Part shown: positions 48,462 through 59,696 of the stretch, in pieces
Layout: every line of letters begins with the position of its first letter
How positions within the stretch are numbered: the first letter of the stretch is position 1
Source of the DNA: Hydractinia symbiolongicarpus
Taxonomy: Eukaryota > Cnidaria > Hydrozoa > Anthoathecata > Hydractiniidae
Direction of reading: 5' to 3'
NCBI RefSeq assembly: GCF_029227915.1
Contig: NC_079877.1
Location: 30,903,851-30,963,850 of the forward strand
Length of the DNA: 60,000 nucleotides
Notes under the pieces: generated by a model
What the model saw: the letters and a program-made list of their open reading frames with translations, nothing else
Told to the model about the DNA's origin: nothing
Database searches by the model: none
Made by a program: the position numbers and the translations under genes

Positions 48462-48895
48462 CTGTTAAAGAAAAAATCTCTTTTCTCTGCTGAGGTTGAG
48501 AAAACGATCTATGCTTTTTTCCATCGATGACTTATATGTGTAAACAATGCACACCCTCCTACGCGGATCCTTTGCATCTTGAGATAATTAATAAACAATA
48601 ATGGGGGATGTTTTGAAATCATGAAATAATGTGTATAGCAATTAAATGAAAGATGTTTTTAGGTGTCGCAATAAACAAATGAGCAACGATTTATCATTCG
48701 AAAAACATTTTAAAAACAAAGAAAAGCGATATTTGTCATTCGCAGAAGTTAAAGAGGAATATAGAAACAGCTGATTTTTGACATTAAAATTTAATGATTT
48801 TCCTTTCCCCCTGAATAAACCGACGGAATATCAGACCAAACTGTCATCTTTAAAGCTAAAAAAGATTGTATAGCTGCTAAAATGACGTGTGGTAA

Positions 48896-48990
48896 AAAAA
48901 CTACCAATAAATAAATAAAAAATAAATTAATAAAGAAATAAATAAAAAATAAACATAAATAAATAAAATAAAGATAGATAAATAAATACA
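48896..48990. repeat. AAAT microsatellite
   Basis: A purine-rich run of AAATAAATAAAAAATAAA units of about 95 bp. Open frames across it are artefacts. Confidence 0.85.
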
Positions 48991-50645
48991 CTATAAAAGA
49001 AAAATGAAAAAAATGAAAGTAGACCACCTATATTAGGGCGCGTCCAAAAGGGTGTGTATAAGCGAAGGGTGTGTATGTTTATATATATAAAGCGGATTAC
49101 ATTTCCGTATATCTTATTACTCTATTTACACTTGCAGCTGTCTATTTTAATTACTTACACAAGGGCGAAACATAAAACTCTATTTACATTAGACAATTTA
49201 AGGATAAGAACACACAAAGGCCTATTTTACACGGCGAGATTTCTAAACCATTTAAGTTTTATTGTTTTCCTTGCCACAGATCATTTTCATTGCCTAATTA
49301 CAACCGTCCTTAATTACATGAGGCGAGTTGTTTCTTTAGCAACGAGCAGCAGCTACAACTCTCTCCACCTCACTTTCTTTTACAAAAGTTGTTAAAACGA
49401 ACCTTGTAAGAAAAACTTACGTAACCTTGTTAAGCCATCACATGCTTGGCTGTTTAAATGACACTTAAAATAGCAACCATAATTAATTCTGCAGCCAAAG
49501 TGAATAAATCAAAAACAAATATAACAACAACAAAATCAACATCAACAAAAACAACGACAACAATAACAACAACAATAACTTTTACAACTAGTAATGTAAA
49601 CAGCTTCGTGTTAACACACACACAAAAAAAAAAACGATGGTAAAAAACGACATGAACCTTTCTTTAAAATTACCACAATGGTAAAATGTTACCATGGTGA
49701 TGTAACTTCAAATAAATTAGATTAATTAAAATATGGAGTCGTATTACCCGTCACAAGTTTGAAAGCAAAGTTTTTTAAATTTGTATGTGTGATTATTTTA
49801 AATTTACTCATGTAAAAAAAAAAGAAAATTCAAAACCCTTCTAAATAAAAAAATTAAAAGTCTACTTCGCTGGACATGATACAAACATCATATTAGAATG
49901 AACATCGTACCAGTTTTTGTTAACTTAAGTTTTTCATATTGGTATGTCAGATAAAGACTCGTCTAGATTGTCTACCAAAAAATGCATGTATTTTTGTCAT
50001 GTACACATGGCACATAACAAAAATACATCTTGTTTGGTCTGTTTAAATAAATTTTTGATCGCATGGTTCGTGCCAGTATTAGTTTCAAGGCTGTAGCAAG
50101 CTAGGGGAAGCGCTTCTTAAGTTTTTTAGATCACAGCTAATATAGGAAAGACTTACCCAATAGCAGGGAATGTGTTTTTAACAAATTTTAGGAGGAAAAA
50201 ATGTGTGTGTATTCTGAGAACCTGAGTTCTAATTTTTTTAAAGCATGTAAACATAAATAGAAAACCCATTTTCAAACTAATACAACTTTAGTGCTAGCAC
50301 AAATTCATGTCAGTAGGAGATTTTTTTCATGTATGATTTGTAACAGTTTGCAAATATAAGATTTTCAAAATATTCAAATCTCATGGGCATTGCATATTTG
50401 ATACCCATGTTGAATCACACAAGTTATACATGTGTTTTCAGGTCATTACATCATTTTGGTAACGAAAGTGTTAGAAACCATTAAAAAAATTATTTAAGAA
50501 TGAGACCGTAAATGCATAAAATTCTGAAGTATTCATATTCATCAAATGAATAGGTGTCTATTACCACATCTAAAATATCAACCACCATTTACTGAAAAAC
50601 AAGTATATGCAACAAAACAATCCACAAAAATGCCAACAAAATATA
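48991..50645. other. Intergenic, no gene seen
   Basis: AT-rich. An ACA/AAC-type microsatellite lies at about 49512-49590. A 113-codon plus-strand frame at 49054-49395 has no recognisable domain and is taken as chance. Confidence 0.5.
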
Positions 50646-50651
50646 TTTATT
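50646..50651 (-). terminator. EMC6: Poly(A) signal overlapping the EMC6 stop codon
   Basis: On the minus strand the stop region reads TTTTAATAAATATA, so AATAAA begins inside the TAA stop codon. If used, the 3' UTR would be only about 15-30 nt. It is also possible that a later signal is used. Confidence 0.4.
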
Positions 50652-50985
50652 AAAACACATGAATCATTCCATACATGAAAGTCCAAACTAATAAATAAGT
50701 AAAAAGTTCACCAAATACACCATTCGTCCAAACATGCATCTTTGTCAGAAAGTATCGATCGTATTTCGATTGAGTTTTTAAAGCCAGTAAGATAGACATG
50801 GCCAAAGAAACTATACCATAGAAAGCAAAACCGTAAAGTCCAGTCAACCCTAATATTCCAGCGGCCGAACCTGACATCAATGCCAAGAAAGCGCGACAAT
50901 ATTCGACTAGTGCTAAATTATTTCGAATTGCATAGGGGCTGTATGCTTCTATATCTAGTCCAGCAAATTCCTCGGCATCTCCCAT
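50650..50985 (-). CDS. EMC6: ER membrane protein complex subunit 6
   Basis: A single coding exon of 111 residues, close to the usual 110. EMC6 is one of the core membrane subunits of the EMC insertase, which inserts tail-anchored and multi-pass proteins into the endoplasmic reticulum. The match is strong: ALVEYCRAF near residue 25, then SAAGILGLTGLYGF (39-53) and the end LLVWTFMYGMIHVF, nearly the same as in vertebrates. Three membrane segments lie at about 36-52, 54-70 and 89-109. I choose ATG at 50985 (MGDAEEFAG), not the in-frame ATG at 51048, because a TTCTTTTAG splice acceptor falls between them at 51005-51006. Neighbouring sequence is non-coding for several kb. Confidence 0.95.
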   Translation of the reverse strand: MGDAEEFAGLDIEAYSPYAIRNNLALVEYCRAFLALMSGSAAGILGLTGLYGFAFYGIVSLAMSILLALKTQSKYDRYFLTKMHVWTNGVFGELFTYLLVWTFMYGMIHVF

Positions 50986-51004
50986 GATGTAATAAGTTAC
51001 TTTT
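50986..51004 (-). other. EMC6: EMC6 5' UTR segment after a splice acceptor
   Basis: Nineteen nt between acceptor CTTCTTTTAG and the ATG. The upstream piece could be a distant non-coding exon or a trans-spliced leader; I found no clear exon upstream. Confidence 0.5.
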
Positions 51005-54000
51005 CTAAAAGAAGGAAAACAAATATTAAATGGTAGAAAGGGAAACATTCTTATATATTTCTAAATATAACGACTTTAAGAGTTATAAATTTTGAACAAT
51101 TGAATTTTTATAAAATACAATTATTAAGTATAAATGTAATATAAATATCACAAATGAAAATAGGTGTGTTTACAGCAACATGCAGAAATCAACCTCATAT
51201 TCATTCACTCTTTACTATAAAAAACTTTTGCATTTTTTTGTTCTTATTACCATGATTACAACTATAGTGCATTGGCATTTGTGCTGAGAATTATTTTCAT
51301 AACTTTGGACAAGAAGTATAAGCCTATTTTGTTATGAAATTGCAACGGAAAAGAGGATGATGTTTACAATAAAAAGCTTTTTGCAAAAGAGGACCTTGAC
51401 TGTCCATATTATGGAAAAGTTTGAAAATGGGCTGTTTCAAGGTATAAATAGCAGGATACATACAGTACAATCATACTGACCAAATTTCAGGATGATTTTT
51501 ACAGTCACAAATATATTAACACTAGGCTGAAGTCCCTTAAACAATCTTTTTTTCAACACTGTGGCATTAGATATGGTTGACGCATAACACTATCAAACTG
51601 ATGAAAATTAGCATACTTTATAATACTCTTTTAGGAACAAATAAAATTCAGATTTTTGTTCCACTTTTTAATAATACTTCCCCCAAGATAAATGGAATTA
51701 CAGTAGCAATGTGAAAGCAGTTTTATTTAAAGGTTAGTGAAAATGACAATATCTCCGCCATGTTTACTTTCATTTGATATTTTTTTAAGGGCATATCACA
51801 CCATGCTCAGGACTGTACACAAGCATGGTTGAAAATTACAACCTTGTATAAAACAAATTAAATCCTATATACTAATAATCTAACTTTCTCTGGCGTCTGT
51901 GACATGCATAGTGGATGTGTTTTTTTTAAGGAAATGCAATGTCTCAAATGTTAAACAACATACATACTGAAAACATTACAATGTACTTATAACTTTGGGC
52001 CTAAACAACTTGAAAACAGGTGGAAATAACCAACATCATCTTCTGCATGCGTAATTAAGGAAGATCTGAGACCCAAAATAGGCCAATTTCCCAAAGTCAG
52101 GCAAGTTGATCCATATCAGTGCCAATATGTTCCTTTTCCTTTGATGTAGCCAAAAAATATCTTATTTGTTAATTTTTGAGACGTTACGGTATTTTGTCAA
52201 TGCATTAGACTGGTGTCAATTGATTTTTGAGATTAGTTAAGTCATTGCATTGCACTGATGTTTATTATTTAGCTTAGAAACGGATGGACATTAATAACGT
52301 TATCTACTGTGTGGGTAACTATGGGATAATGGGAGCCAAATTGCGTAAGTTCCCACATACTACCTGTTTTGGAACAGACGGGTCGATTATAACACCTTTA
52401 AGCCCCAGTATCTCTTCAACCGTTCATCAAATCCTTGCAATTATTATGGAAATAGGCATCAATTTTACTGAAAACAGCCTAAGCCATCTTTCCTGACTAC
52501 CTAAGTTTTAAATGTATTGTATTGTATATACTAATTACATATCCTGTCTCCTGAATGTAAATAAATTTCTCCGTGGGAGGGCTTGTTACATCAACTCCCA
52601 GATGATAATTTAACTGACATTGACGCCGCCTAGGATTTTGTATATACAATGTGTTTTAATATTTATAGCATGTACTGAAGATAAGCTTGCAACAGGTACT
52701 GATGATAAGTAATGACTTGTTTGCCACTTCTCTCACGAAAATTATGGGCTTTCAGTTTTAGTAAAATAATCTGCATAACTGTAGAAAATATACAAGAATG
52801 TCCACATAGACAAAGTTCTTGTTGTTTACAGTTTGACACAGCAAGCTTTTTTGATATAGAAGGTCAGTAAAGATCCTTCTTTGGCTACATTATTGGCAGC
52901 ATTGAACAGCCAACCATGTGAGTAAACACACAAAGCCAAAACACCTGGTCATAGTTGTAATGGACTGGGTGCAGCCTAGCATCTTGACTTAAAATTCACA
53001 CAACCTTGTCCCAGTGGTTCATGGCGTTCTTTGATATGAAACATGTGAGTGACACAAAAAACATGAAGTAATATTGAAAACAAAGAAAGAAAAAAGAAGA
53101 ACAAGTACACATTTTATCCCTGGTATTAAAAGTTTGCTACATTGCTTGTGATCAAGGTTGAACTTCACACAGACACCTAGACATAGAGAGAATAGATAAT
53201 AATAAATAAGAATAATGACAAGTCTGGTTAGAATTTTCCTATTGTTATAAAAAAGCGTGTAATAAAAAAGCCCTAGGCACAGCGCAACCTAAGAGAAGAG
53301 CGCGTAGCTATACCAGAATTTGTGCAGGGTCTATGATCAAAAACAGATTAGTGAAGTCATTGCATTGTACTTTTATGTGTAAGAGGCTTTTTTGCCATCC
53401 AAATAATGGGTTTAATCTAAAAAAAATACCACAAAATGCATAAGGAATAAACAAGTAACTACCATCTTATACAGAATGGCCAGAGAACTGGCAGCAAACT
53501 ATATGTGGAATAGCAGAACAAGAAGCAGTTCAGAAAACCACTAAAGAAAAAAACCACAGGGAAAGGATAACGATGCCGAAACATTCCGAACGAGGCTGTG
53601 TGATGAAAAAGCTTTATATCTGACACTACAAATAAGGAAGCTGTAGGATAATGGACTCATTAATCCTATGTTAATATTTATTATTTGATTTCAGAGATGA
53701 TTAAATTTGTTTTCCTGACAGCTTTACCTTTACATTGTATATTATGAATTTCTGCGATATTTTTTTGATTTTTAAATAAATTTCTTTTTAATTATTTAAA
53801 CAGGCTAACCTATTCAGGTCATATTGGTTTGTTGTTTTAAAGAATCCTATAAGGGGGACCTAGATAGTGCCTGCCCAAGATATTGATTCTAATCTTGTGC
53901 TAAGCAGGAAGGATAGCTCCACATTCCAGTCTTTGACATACACTAGCCAGGGTGTAATCTTGCACACTTAAAGCAAATGCTGTACATAATTTTTTACAAG

Positions 54001-55314
54001 AACCACTAAAACTTTAACCAGAGGCTGGCTGTTTCATTTTTTCAAAAATTTTCCACCTGATTTGCTCTTTTTTTGTTCTTAATAATAAGAACAACTATAG
54101 CTTTGTTTGTTCTTTTTTATGGAATTTTTCTGAAAGTTCGCTCTGAATTTTAAATGTTTATTTATGTGAAATTTGAGTGATGCTAAAGGAACTCTATAAC
54201 AATTACTGCAATATGAATAAAATTCAGCCAACATTGTATGTGGAAACAATCCTGAAAAAAATAATTTAGTGGAGGCTTAAACAAGAATTGATATTTAAAG
54301 CGTATACCACAAACTTTATAGACCACATTTTTCTTCTGACAAGTCATAAAAAAATAAGAACATTAAAGCTCACTAAAATTTTTCTGGTTCTTTTTAAAAA
54401 AGAAAAAAATGTAGTTTATTGAAAGAGAAACGAAAATTATGAAAAATTTTGTTTTGTCAAAACACTTTAAATCTCAAGATAAATGACATGATATTTTCGA
54501 TTAAGATGATTGAAACATGGATAAAATTCATTCAATTTGTTATTTACTTCTGTATATCATAATGAATGTTCCAATATAAACAAAAGATAACCCCGAATTA
54601 ACGTGTTGTATTAGTGCTCTTTTGGGTGGAGAGTTAAAACTTTGACTTTTGGGTGAAGAATTATGACGATGGTCTAATTCCACCGTTGAGAGATCAGCAA
54701 CTGTGGGACAAAAGCTCTACAAGACATGTTTGATCAGGAAATGAAACTTAAACAATAGTTTTCTTAAAAGTTCAGAAACATCTAATCTAAAATCAAAAAT
54801 TTGCTCCTTATAAAATTATATACATTGCCTTTTTTAAACAAATCAATATATTTTAATCAAGAACGCCACCTTCTTTCTGTTTCGTCACATTTTAAATGTT
54901 GGGAATGAAAACAAAACAAATAGATTTATCTTTGGGAATATTTAAAGGCTAGTGATTGCACTCTCCCGCAATTCACAATTTGCAAATCGAATGTTATCTT
55001 AGAATCATTCCAAGAAAGAAATGTTAAAATTCTGAATCCTATTTCTTCATCAGTCATCTGTATCACCTATTATTTCTTAACAGTTGCCGCAACAAACTAA
55101 CCATTATCAAGGGATCAATGGCAAGTAGCCTACAGTGCTTTCACTGTATCGCACTAAATGACAGCTTTTGATGAAAAAGCATGCTGTAAACACAAAATAA
55201 TATGGCTTTGTATTTTTTTATTACTTCAAATTTTACTTAATAAATGCTAAATTACTAATTCTTAATATCGTATCAACAGGATCAGATAAACTTTTTTGAA
55301 GTTTGAGGTAGCTT
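51005..55314. other. Long intergenic stretch, no gene seen
   Basis: About 4.3 kb of AT-rich sequence. It should hold the promoter or 5' exon of EMC6, which I could not place. A 70-codon frame at 52284-52496 has no family signature. Confidence 0.5.
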
Positions 55315-55798
55315 TAAAGGGATTCCTGAATTAAAAATGATATTTTTATGTTGTGGAGAATAAAAAGTTATGGAATTTTTTAAAAATCTTGTTTTGTTCT
55401 CTAAGTTATTTAGCTAAGATTTAAATATTTAAAGGATGACAACTTATCATGTCATAAGTACTTTTCTAAAAAATGCTGACGTTACATTTCCTTTAATTAA
55501 AGATAAATTTTTAAGCTACAAAACTTATGTCAAGATATTATCAAGATCGAGAGCATAAGTCCACACTGCTAAAAAGTTATGAAATTTTGCAAGTTTCCAA
55601 GATATTTAAATGATTAATTTATGCTTACTATGTTATTACATCATAAATGATGATGTCATAAGATCAGATGGTAATCTTTGAAGATGAATATCTGAAGAAC
55701 AAAAAAAGATTTTCAAAAAATTCCAAAAGACTTGATATAAACAACTGTTTATCCTCCTAATATGCAAAAATATTATTTTCAATGCAGGAATCCCTTTA
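55315..55798. mobile_element. 484-bp foldback element (long inverted arms)
   Basis: TAAAGGGATTCCTG at the left is repeated inverted at the right, and similarity goes on for about 150 bp of each arm (shared GGAATTTTTT.AAAATCTT, TTTTGTTCT and TTATSACATC parts). The whole unit could fold back on itself. No coding capacity. Confidence 0.75.
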
Positions 55799-55885
55799 TT
55801 AAGGTCACCAGCTATATAACTAGGTAGCTATCTTGTTACCGGCAAGAAGATTTATGTTGTGATATCATCATGTTGTGTTGTCATA

Positions 55886-56100
55886 TTGCCGCACATAGTG
55901 TAGTGGGTTCGTCTGCGGCTCCCAGTTCTGGGGACCACGGATCGAATCCCGCTCACTGCTTGGCAGTATGTTAGTGATGAACAAAGTAGTTCTTCTTCAA
56001 TATGACTTACATGCATTATACTCGCCCGTCATGATCAGAGGTCTGATCGGGGTGAAGCATTCTCTGTTGAGAATGAAATACGGATGTGCCATGATAAATA
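55886..56100 (+). mobile_element. tRNA-derived SINE
   Basis: A perfect Pol III A box TAGTGTAGTGG (55896-55906) and B box GGATCGAATCC (55939-55949), 32 bp apart, as in tRNA genes. The rest does not close into a good cloverleaf: the middle arm has a two-base loop (CCCAGTTCTGGG) and there is no 3' acceptor match. An unrelated tail of about 130 bp follows. This points to a SINE, not a working tRNA. The right limit is a guess. Confidence 0.6.
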
Positions 56101-56568
56101 TTCACCTATATGTAAACAGAAAAGTGTCGCGATAAAAAGGATACATCCACGGCGACAGAGGTTTACGTTAATAGGCGATAGCAATTAAACGTAGCTAGAT
56201 ATGTGTTAGAGCCAGCTAGCTATACTTATCGCCTGAAAAAGTTGTCCCATGTGCGCTCGTGGTAATAGACTGTACTGCAGTTCTGGCTATAAACAAAATA
56301 TACAAATTTTATATCTTTGCCTGACAATGTCTGACGAGCTAAGCGGAGAAATAGAGTGGATGTAAAGTAAAAGACGAAATGCATCCGAATTTCAGCAATC
56401 AAATAATTTTTTTACATAGGGAGACATACCTCTTAAATCTCACTATGGATTTATTGATTTACTAAAATTAGCTACACATTTCAAAAGCATGTCTTCCCAT
56501 TGGTTATACAACTTCCATGTTGGGGACTGGGCCTTTTACTTCGAAATTCTCGCGCATGGTACAGTCAA

Positions 56569-56575
56569 CTCTTTT
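56569..56575 (+). promoter_or_regulatory. RPS25: Candidate 5' TOP motif of RPS25
   Basis: CTCTTTT lies 27-33 nt before the ATG, the place and form of a terminal oligopyrimidine start used by ribosomal protein mRNAs for TOR-linked translation control. The actual start site is not proven. Confidence 0.5.
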
Positions 56576-56601
56576 ATATTGACGGGGCTGGCGTTGCAAA
56601 T

Positions 56602-59600
56602 ATGGTAAATATCTTGTTATTTTATTCATTACTTTCCTATGTTTTGATGTTATAATTTATGTATTATATTATTTGTAAGTGCCATGTAGAGTAGCTCTTA
56701 TATAGCTAATGGAATATAGAAGACTTAGCTTAACTGTATAGCTAGTATTGTCAACATATCGCTCACAAATGATGCTAAAAATCAAGATACTGTAGTCTTA
56801 TTTTTAGCATCATTTGTACGCTATAAAATTTACCTACCCAACTAGCCCTGTCAAAGTCATGTATATTAAGCATTAACTTTGTCATGCATGGCCACCAAAG
56901 TGTTTCTGTTTAAAACCTTAAATTCCACTTAATTTTTCAGTTAGGCCACCATCAAAAATATGTTGTGTTCGCGTCCCGAAGACCCGCAAAAATGAGTCGG
57001 TCGGGCAGTCAGGCGTATTTGTTTCCGGGATTTTCAGATCGGAGCAAGCAAATTCGTTCCCAGGGCCAAGACAATATAGCACCACTCATCATCGTTTGTA
57101 GACCATTTTTCGCCACCTTGTAAACTGTCAGTAGCCACAGGAGTGCCCTAAAGGAATTAGTTTTTACCAAAATTAATTTTCGTGAGTTTTTGTCAATTGT
57201 GCATAAATTTGTTCTGGCGAAAAAAAATTTATTTTTTAAAAATATTTCGCGAAATTTTTCCCGGTCTTTTTCTGACTTAATGACTCGGTTTTTTTTTTTA
57301 CCACAAGTGAGTCGGTCGGAGGATGGGAATGCAACATATTTTTGATGACGTCCCTAAGATGTTTTTTTTTTTTTAGTATTTTACAAAAGTGATCCAATTT
57401 GATATCAGCATGTTAGATTTCCAACTATAGCACATACTAATTTCTATTGCAATTCTCACAACATTTTTGCACAGTTAAGGCGAATCCTCACAGGACGAAT
57501 TTTAAAATCGGCGCAAATATGGTACAGTGGAGATTCGGCTTCAGGGGCTGTTGTCAAAAACTTATGCAAAACAGACTTCGTTCATTTAGGTCCAGGGGGC
57601 TGCTGACAAAAAACTTTTGTCATGCAAAACGGACTTTATTCATTTAGGTCAAGACACCTCCCCTGTATGTCAAAATGGACCATTAAGGGAAACTTAAAGT
57701 AGCAATGCGAACATCGGAAAATATTCACTGTTTGGAGTCAGACATTTATTACAAAAGTAGTTTAGTAAAAACTACTTGTTTCTTCTTCAATATTAGGTGT
57801 TGCAAAAAAATTATTTTCGTCTCTCATTTTTATTACTCTCCTTTCTATAAAAAGCTGCTACATTGGATAAAGGTGCTTCTTTCATGGTTCCTGGATAAGT
57901 TGCGATTCTTGACATGCGTTTGCATTCCAACACGAAGAAAAGAAATACCCCAAAGAAAATTTTCTTAATGTTTAGAGAGAGAGAAAAGAAAGACCCAAAA
58001 GAAAATTTTCTTAATGTTTGCATGCACATGTTTGTGTTTCTAGACACAAAATCATCACACTGCAACTCATCTTAACATTCAAATAAAAAAATGAGCAAGG
58101 GTAAAAAATTATTGTTTTTGCTTTGAATATGGTTCATATTTCCACCATTGAGATTTGAATAAAAAGGCTTAAAACGGGTGCAAATGTAATGTCAAACAGT
58201 AATACTCCCAACTTTGAAAATCCGTTTAAGAAAACAATTTTGTTAATTCCGGTTGATACATACAGTATATATTGAACTGTTATTACATATGGAAGATTTG
58301 CACTTATTTTAAATAAGTATTTTTTCAAAACAAAGACTAACCCCAGAGTTTTTCTACATTTTCTTTGGAATTTGCATTATATATTATTATATTTTGGCCC
58401 AGAGGGAGTAGGTGCTAATTCAACTTGATCAAGCAATTGTTAGAGTTTATAGAGGGTTTAATTTACAATAAATCATGCTTAATGATCATATGGTATTCAA
58501 AAATTCCTATTTTTATAATTTTTGCTAATAAATCCAAATATGTCACTTTTTTTTTGGTTTCCTCTTTACAAATTCGAGAATATGTTTTCGGTAGTTCAAA
58601 AGTCAAATAGGTACAGCTTCAGTTGTTGATCCACAAATTCGATTTCTTTTCTGTTATGTTATTACTGTTATGCCAAGTCTGCTTGTTGGAAATTAGGAAT
58701 TAGCTCTCATTGATCGCTTTAACTGAATTTTTCCCTAGACCGAAATTGAATGGAAGTGTGTTGTATATAGTGACTCCATTAATTATCTTGGAGTTATTCT
58801 TGAGACTTTTTTGAATTGGAACAAACATATTAATAACATATGTTTGAAGCTTAGAAATGCAACTGGTATTATTACTAAACTAAGACACTTCTTAACTTGT
58901 AAAGCCTTATTACCTGTCTTCCATACACTATCTCTCTCACATTTGAACTATGCTTGTTAAGTTTGGGGTCAAAACTTATATTCCACTAATAGAATTCTTC
59001 TCTTTCAAAAGCGCTGTATCAGTCTTCTCACTTTTTCCAAATTTACTGATCACTCAACTCCTTTATTTTTCAAACTTAATTTCTTAAAATTTCTGATCTT
59101 ATAAAATTCTGCAATGTTCTTTTGATCTTTCAAATCTCCAAGCAACTTACTCCTTTAAGGATAATCAACCTATTGTATATCAATCAATAATTCATTGAAA
59201 CAGCTTTTAGAAACATTATCCTGGCACATGCCTAAACACCTTTTCTATTAATAAGTTGAAAACGTTATATTTCTGTTTTCTTACAGATCAATATCTAACT
59301 TGATTTGTCTAAATAAAACAACTTTACTTATATTGTTCTAATTCTTCTGTCAATCTTTATTTTAATTCAGCATGCATTTTTTTCTTTGTCTTTTTTTTAG
59401 TTCTTAAATTATTAATATATCTCTTATCTCGGTGACCTCTCCTTTGATTAGTTTTACTATTGGGAGGTCTCCCTCCATTTGTAAATTGTAGTTAGTTATT
59501 ACCTCGTATACTATCTATATATGGAAAATAAGTTGTTTTTTTTGCCTGGCTGGAGCCTGCCAATAATTGTTTTGTGAGGCTATTTTTATATATATATATT

Positions 59601-59696
59601 TTATTATAGCCTCCAAAGAAGGATCAAAAGGGATCAAAGACCCCAGCAAAATCCCAAAAGCCAAAACCATCTGGTGGTGGAAAAGCCAAAAAGAAG
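56602..59696 (+). CDS. RPS25: 40S ribosomal protein S25, first two exons (continues off the right edge)
   Basis: Exon 1 codes only the ATG (56602-56604), followed at once by GTAAAT. Exon 2 (59610-59696, acceptor TTATTATAG, donor GTAAAT) gives 29 residues starting PPKKDQKGSK and ending SGGGKAKKK, the lysine-rich N-terminus of eS25. In vertebrate RPS25 the first exon also ends right after the ATG. eS25 sits on the small-subunit head and is needed for some IRES-driven initiation. The conserved part (KWSKGK.. onward) must be in exon 3 beyond 60000. Intron 1 is 3.0 kb and is loaded with repeat elements. Confidence 0.85.
56765..56817. repeat. Perfect 18-bp inverted repeat (hairpin) in RPS25 intron 1
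   Basis: ACAAATGATGCTAAAAAT and its exact reverse complement are separated by 17 nt. As RNA it would form an 18-bp stem. It may be a tiny foldback element or a structured intronic RNA. Confidence 0.7.
56950..57347. mobile_element. 398-bp inverted-repeat element in RPS25 intron 1
   Basis: CATCAAAAATATGTTG starts the left end and its inverse CAACATATTTTTGATG closes the right end. Both arms then carry GAGTCGGTCGG at similar distance, though in the same orientation at left and right. No coding. Confidence 0.65.
57546..57648 (+). repeat. Tandem duplication of about 50 bp
   Basis: Two diverged copies of GGGGCTGYTGWCAAAAAACTT ... GCAAAACRGACTT.RTTCATTTAGGTC in direct order, in RPS25 intron 1. Confidence 0.6.
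58739..59101 (+). pseudogene. LINE reverse-transcriptase C-terminal remnant
   Basis: One frame stays open apart from a TAA at 58958-58960 and reads like the end of a non-LTR retrotransposon RT: SINYLGVILETFLNWNKHI, then KLRNATGIITKLRHF, SHLNYAC.VWG and LLFQKRCISLLTF. The YLGV and NY..VWG signatures are typical of CR1/Jockey-type RTs. It is closed by stops at 58736 and 59102. Sense to RPS25, in its first intron. Only about 120 codons remain. Confidence 0.8.

Noticed and set aside
48791-49027. 78-codon minus-strand frame rich in Phe, Tyr and Ile
   Set aside because: It reads through the AAAT microsatellite.
49054-49395. 113-codon plus-strand frame
   Set aside because: Hydrophobic but without conserved motifs, next to simple repeats and with no splice or poly(A) context. 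Kept as chance.
52284-52496. 70-codon plus-strand frame starting MDINNVIYCVGN
   Set aside because: No domain and no conserved neighbours; cannot be told from chance.
55886-55970. Functional tRNA gene
   Set aside because: A and B boxes are good but the arms do not fold into a proper cloverleaf, so a tRNA-derived SINE is more likely.
57447-58610. Short frames of 60-87 codons in RPS25 intron 1
   Set aside because: They overlap a tandem duplication or AT-rich intron and show no homology signal.
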